This document shows, in pieces, positions 62,566-64,000 of a stretch of DNA of 64,000 nucleotides; position 1 is the first letter of the stretch; each line of letters starts with the position of its first letter. The translations under genes were made by a program, and so were the position numbers. Origin of the DNA: Anopheles merus (lineage: Eukaryota > Arthropoda > Insecta > Diptera > Culicidae); NCBI RefSeq assembly GCF_017562075.2, contig NC_054085.1:4694184-4758183 (forward strand). The letters are read 5' to 3'. The notes beneath the pieces were generated by a model, which saw nothing but the letters and a program-made list of their open reading frames with translations, had not been told where the DNA came from and made no database searches.

Positions 62566-64000
62566 ATAGGTGGACAACAGTAGTAATGATGTTCGTCAGT
62601 TCCGCATTTGGTCTAACAATAACACCGATTACGGAACCTGGACTTTTCTTTGATCACTTAGGGACGCTCCTTATTGAAAGAGGAGCTTGGGAAACTACGT
62701 TCCATACAAAAATATTCCCAAAAAACGACACCAACATATTAACACAGATAAAGTACGATTTAAACGAAGCGTTGAATCCAATCAACGAGACTGATACTAA
62801 GGTTCAGAAGCTTAGGGAAAGCCTTATCGACGAATGCAATTATGCTATCAATCTCGTCAAAGAGGCAACAAAATTCAGAGTTAAACGCAGTGGCGGAGTA
62901 TTCGGAGTCTTGAAGGATTTTATTTTCGGAGGAAATGAGATAGATGAGCAACTCTCGCTGCTCAAATCAACAGAAGATTTAAAAATATCCAAGATTTCAG
63001 ATAAGTTAGATGATGCGAATAATAATCATAAAAAGATAATGGAGCAAATAAGTGCTAAGGTAGCAATGATAGACGAAGGAGCAGCCAAGCTCCGGAAAGA
63101 CTGGAACGAAAGTAAACGAAACATTTTTAACAAACACATTCAAGAAACAATTATGCTAGGGAATACACTAGTTCAACAAATAATAAATAAGTATCAAACT
63201 TTAAGGGTAGATCCCTTGAGTCATTTCAACGAGCTAGAAACCATTTTGGACATCAGATTAAGGTCAAACAATGACGTAACGATTGAGGCTCCTATATTAA
63301 GGAAGAAGGAATTAATAGCAGGAGAAGTAATACTTCATATAGAACATATAGTCATAAGCAAGGATAAATTTGAGATTTTTGATATAATTCCGATTCCAGA
63401 CTTTACAAACGGTACAATACTAAACATAGAAGAAACACGTGTAGCAGTAAATAATGACCAAAGCTATGTATATCCACATGAGATGAAGCCTATTAATACA
63501 ACTCACTATCTTTCATCTAAAACCATAATCAGAAAAGAAACAGATTGTATAGTTGCCGCACTCCTGCACATATCAATTCCAACAATTTGCTCGATATCGC
63601 ATATAAAATTACCTCTTACTAAATTCTATATGTTGAACCACCCAAACCAAATACTGTATTACTCCGCGCAACCACAGGAGATTTTTTTGAATTGTAACGG
63701 CACACTTACGAATCCCGCCTACAACACGGGCATTATCACGCTTTCACCGGCATGTAAATTAGAAACCAGATCGATGGAAATACGTCCGGTAGTGGTGAAG
63801 AAAAACGAAATATTCAAAACATATTTTAAGCCAATGAAGGAACTACCGTTTAAAACCGCCGTTTCTAAAAACGTCATTTACTACATGTTAATAATAACAA
63901 CGCTCGCGCTCATACCATTAACTATATTTGCAATTTTTACGATTAAAAGATGTAATAGAAGACGTCAACGTCCTCCGCCGTTTAAGGCACCAACAGAAGC
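62562..64000 (+). CDS. Envelope-like fusion glycoprotein of element 2 (partial)
   Basis: The frame opens at the ATG at 62,562, four bases before the end of pol (ATGA), and stays open for at least 479 codons to the window edge. It has a hydrophobic N-terminus (~residues 6-20) that fits a signal peptide. A furin-type site RVKR at 106-109 is followed by a Gly/Phe-rich segment resembling a fusion peptide. Helical, coiled-coil-like sequence follows at ~125-190. N-glycosylation sequons include N55, N75 and several in the second half, with paired cysteines in the C-terminal ectodomain. A single transmembrane segment spans ~437-460, followed by a basic, Pro-rich tail. This is the layout of the insect F-type envelope proteins related to baculovirus F and fly Iris; the family call is from layout, not a database match. 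No disruption is visible. The ATGA overlap suggests termination-reinitiation or expression from a spliced RNA. Confidence 0.85.
   Translation, partial: MNRWTTVVMMFVSSAFGLTITPITEPGLFFDHLGTLLIERGAWETTFHTKIFPKNDTNILTQIKYDLNEALNPINETDTKVQKLRESLIDECNYAINLVKEATKFRVKRSGGVFGVLKDFIFGGNEIDEQLSLLKSTEDLKISKISDKLDDANNNHKKIMEQISAKVAMIDEGAAKLRKDWNESKRNIFNKHIQETIMLGNTLVQQIINKYQTLRVDPLSHFNELETILDIRLRSNNDVTIEAPILRKKELIAGEVILHIEHIVISKDKFEIFDIIPIPDFTNGTILNIEETRVAVNNDQSYVYPHEMKPINTTHYLSSKTIIRKETDCIVAALLHISIPTICSISHIKLPLTKFYMLNHPNQILYYSAQPQEIFLNCNGTLTNPAYNTGIITLSPACKLETRSMEIRPVVVKKNEIFKTYFKPMKELPFKTAVSKNVIYYMLIITTLALIPLTIFAIFTIKRCNRRRQRPPPFKAPTE

Larger units (their letters stand above)
55412..64000 (+). mobile_element. 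Enveloped Bel/Pao retroelement, cut by window end
   Basis: It consists of a putative 5' LTR, a long leader with tandem repeats, an uninterrupted 1811-codon gag-pol ORF, and an envelope-like ORF open to the last base. This is the layout of an endogenous-retrovirus-like Bel/Pao element. The left boundary at 55,412 is inferred from the TGTTAACAACG start, typical of Bel LTRs, and cannot be confirmed because the 3' LTR is outside the window. No frameshift or in-frame stop is seen in either ORF, so the copy may be autonomous. Its gag-pol differs strongly from that of the element at 23,390, so they are different families. Confidence 0.9.

Overview
This window looks like a piece of an insect nuclear genome, most likely an anopheline mosquito. 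The signs are an AT-rich background with few open frames, a spliced-gene exon with a consensus donor, Bel/Pao-type LTR retrotransposons with mosquito-like gag proteins, and a roughly 200-bp tRNA-like SINE with a GAA-rich tail that resembles the SINE200 family of Anopheles. There are no bacterial-style operons, rRNA or tRNA genes, or CRISPR arrays.

Layout. Positions 1-22.8 kb are mostly unassigned AT-rich DNA with SINE fragments, a small tandem repeat and two weak candidate exons. At 23,390-27,367 sits a complete, very young, non-autonomous Bel/Pao element: two identical 292-bp LTRs, a 5-bp target-site duplication and one 977-codon gag-protease ORF with no reverse transcriptase or integrase. 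At 27,629-28,052 is a Harbinger-like MITE, with a truncated relative on the other side of the retroelement. From 29 to 30.4 kb there are several microsatellites.

At 31,651-32,559, on the minus strand, lies the only confident host coding exon. It is the 303-codon N-terminal exon of a small-conductance calcium-activated potassium channel (SK/KCNN). It ends at a clean GTAAGC donor; the channel core was not found in the window, so the DNA below 31,650 is probably a long intron of this gene, and the DNA above is its 5' flank or upstream introns. From 35.9 to 54.8 kb the DNA is non-coding and seeded with transposon relics: SINEs, a 1.8-kb hAT element with a SINE nested inside it (both insertions with intact target-site duplications), and two further families of terminal-inverted-repeat elements.

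From about 55.4 kb to the right edge is a second, unrelated Bel/Pao element with apparently intact coding capacity: a putative LTR, a long leader with a 93-bp tandem array, an 1811-codon gag-pol ORF, and an envelope-like ORF that overlaps the pol stop codon and is cut by the window end. The gag begins with a canonical PHD zinc finger. This is the most complete and unusual system in the window: an enveloped, Bel/Pao-type endogenous retrovirus-like element.
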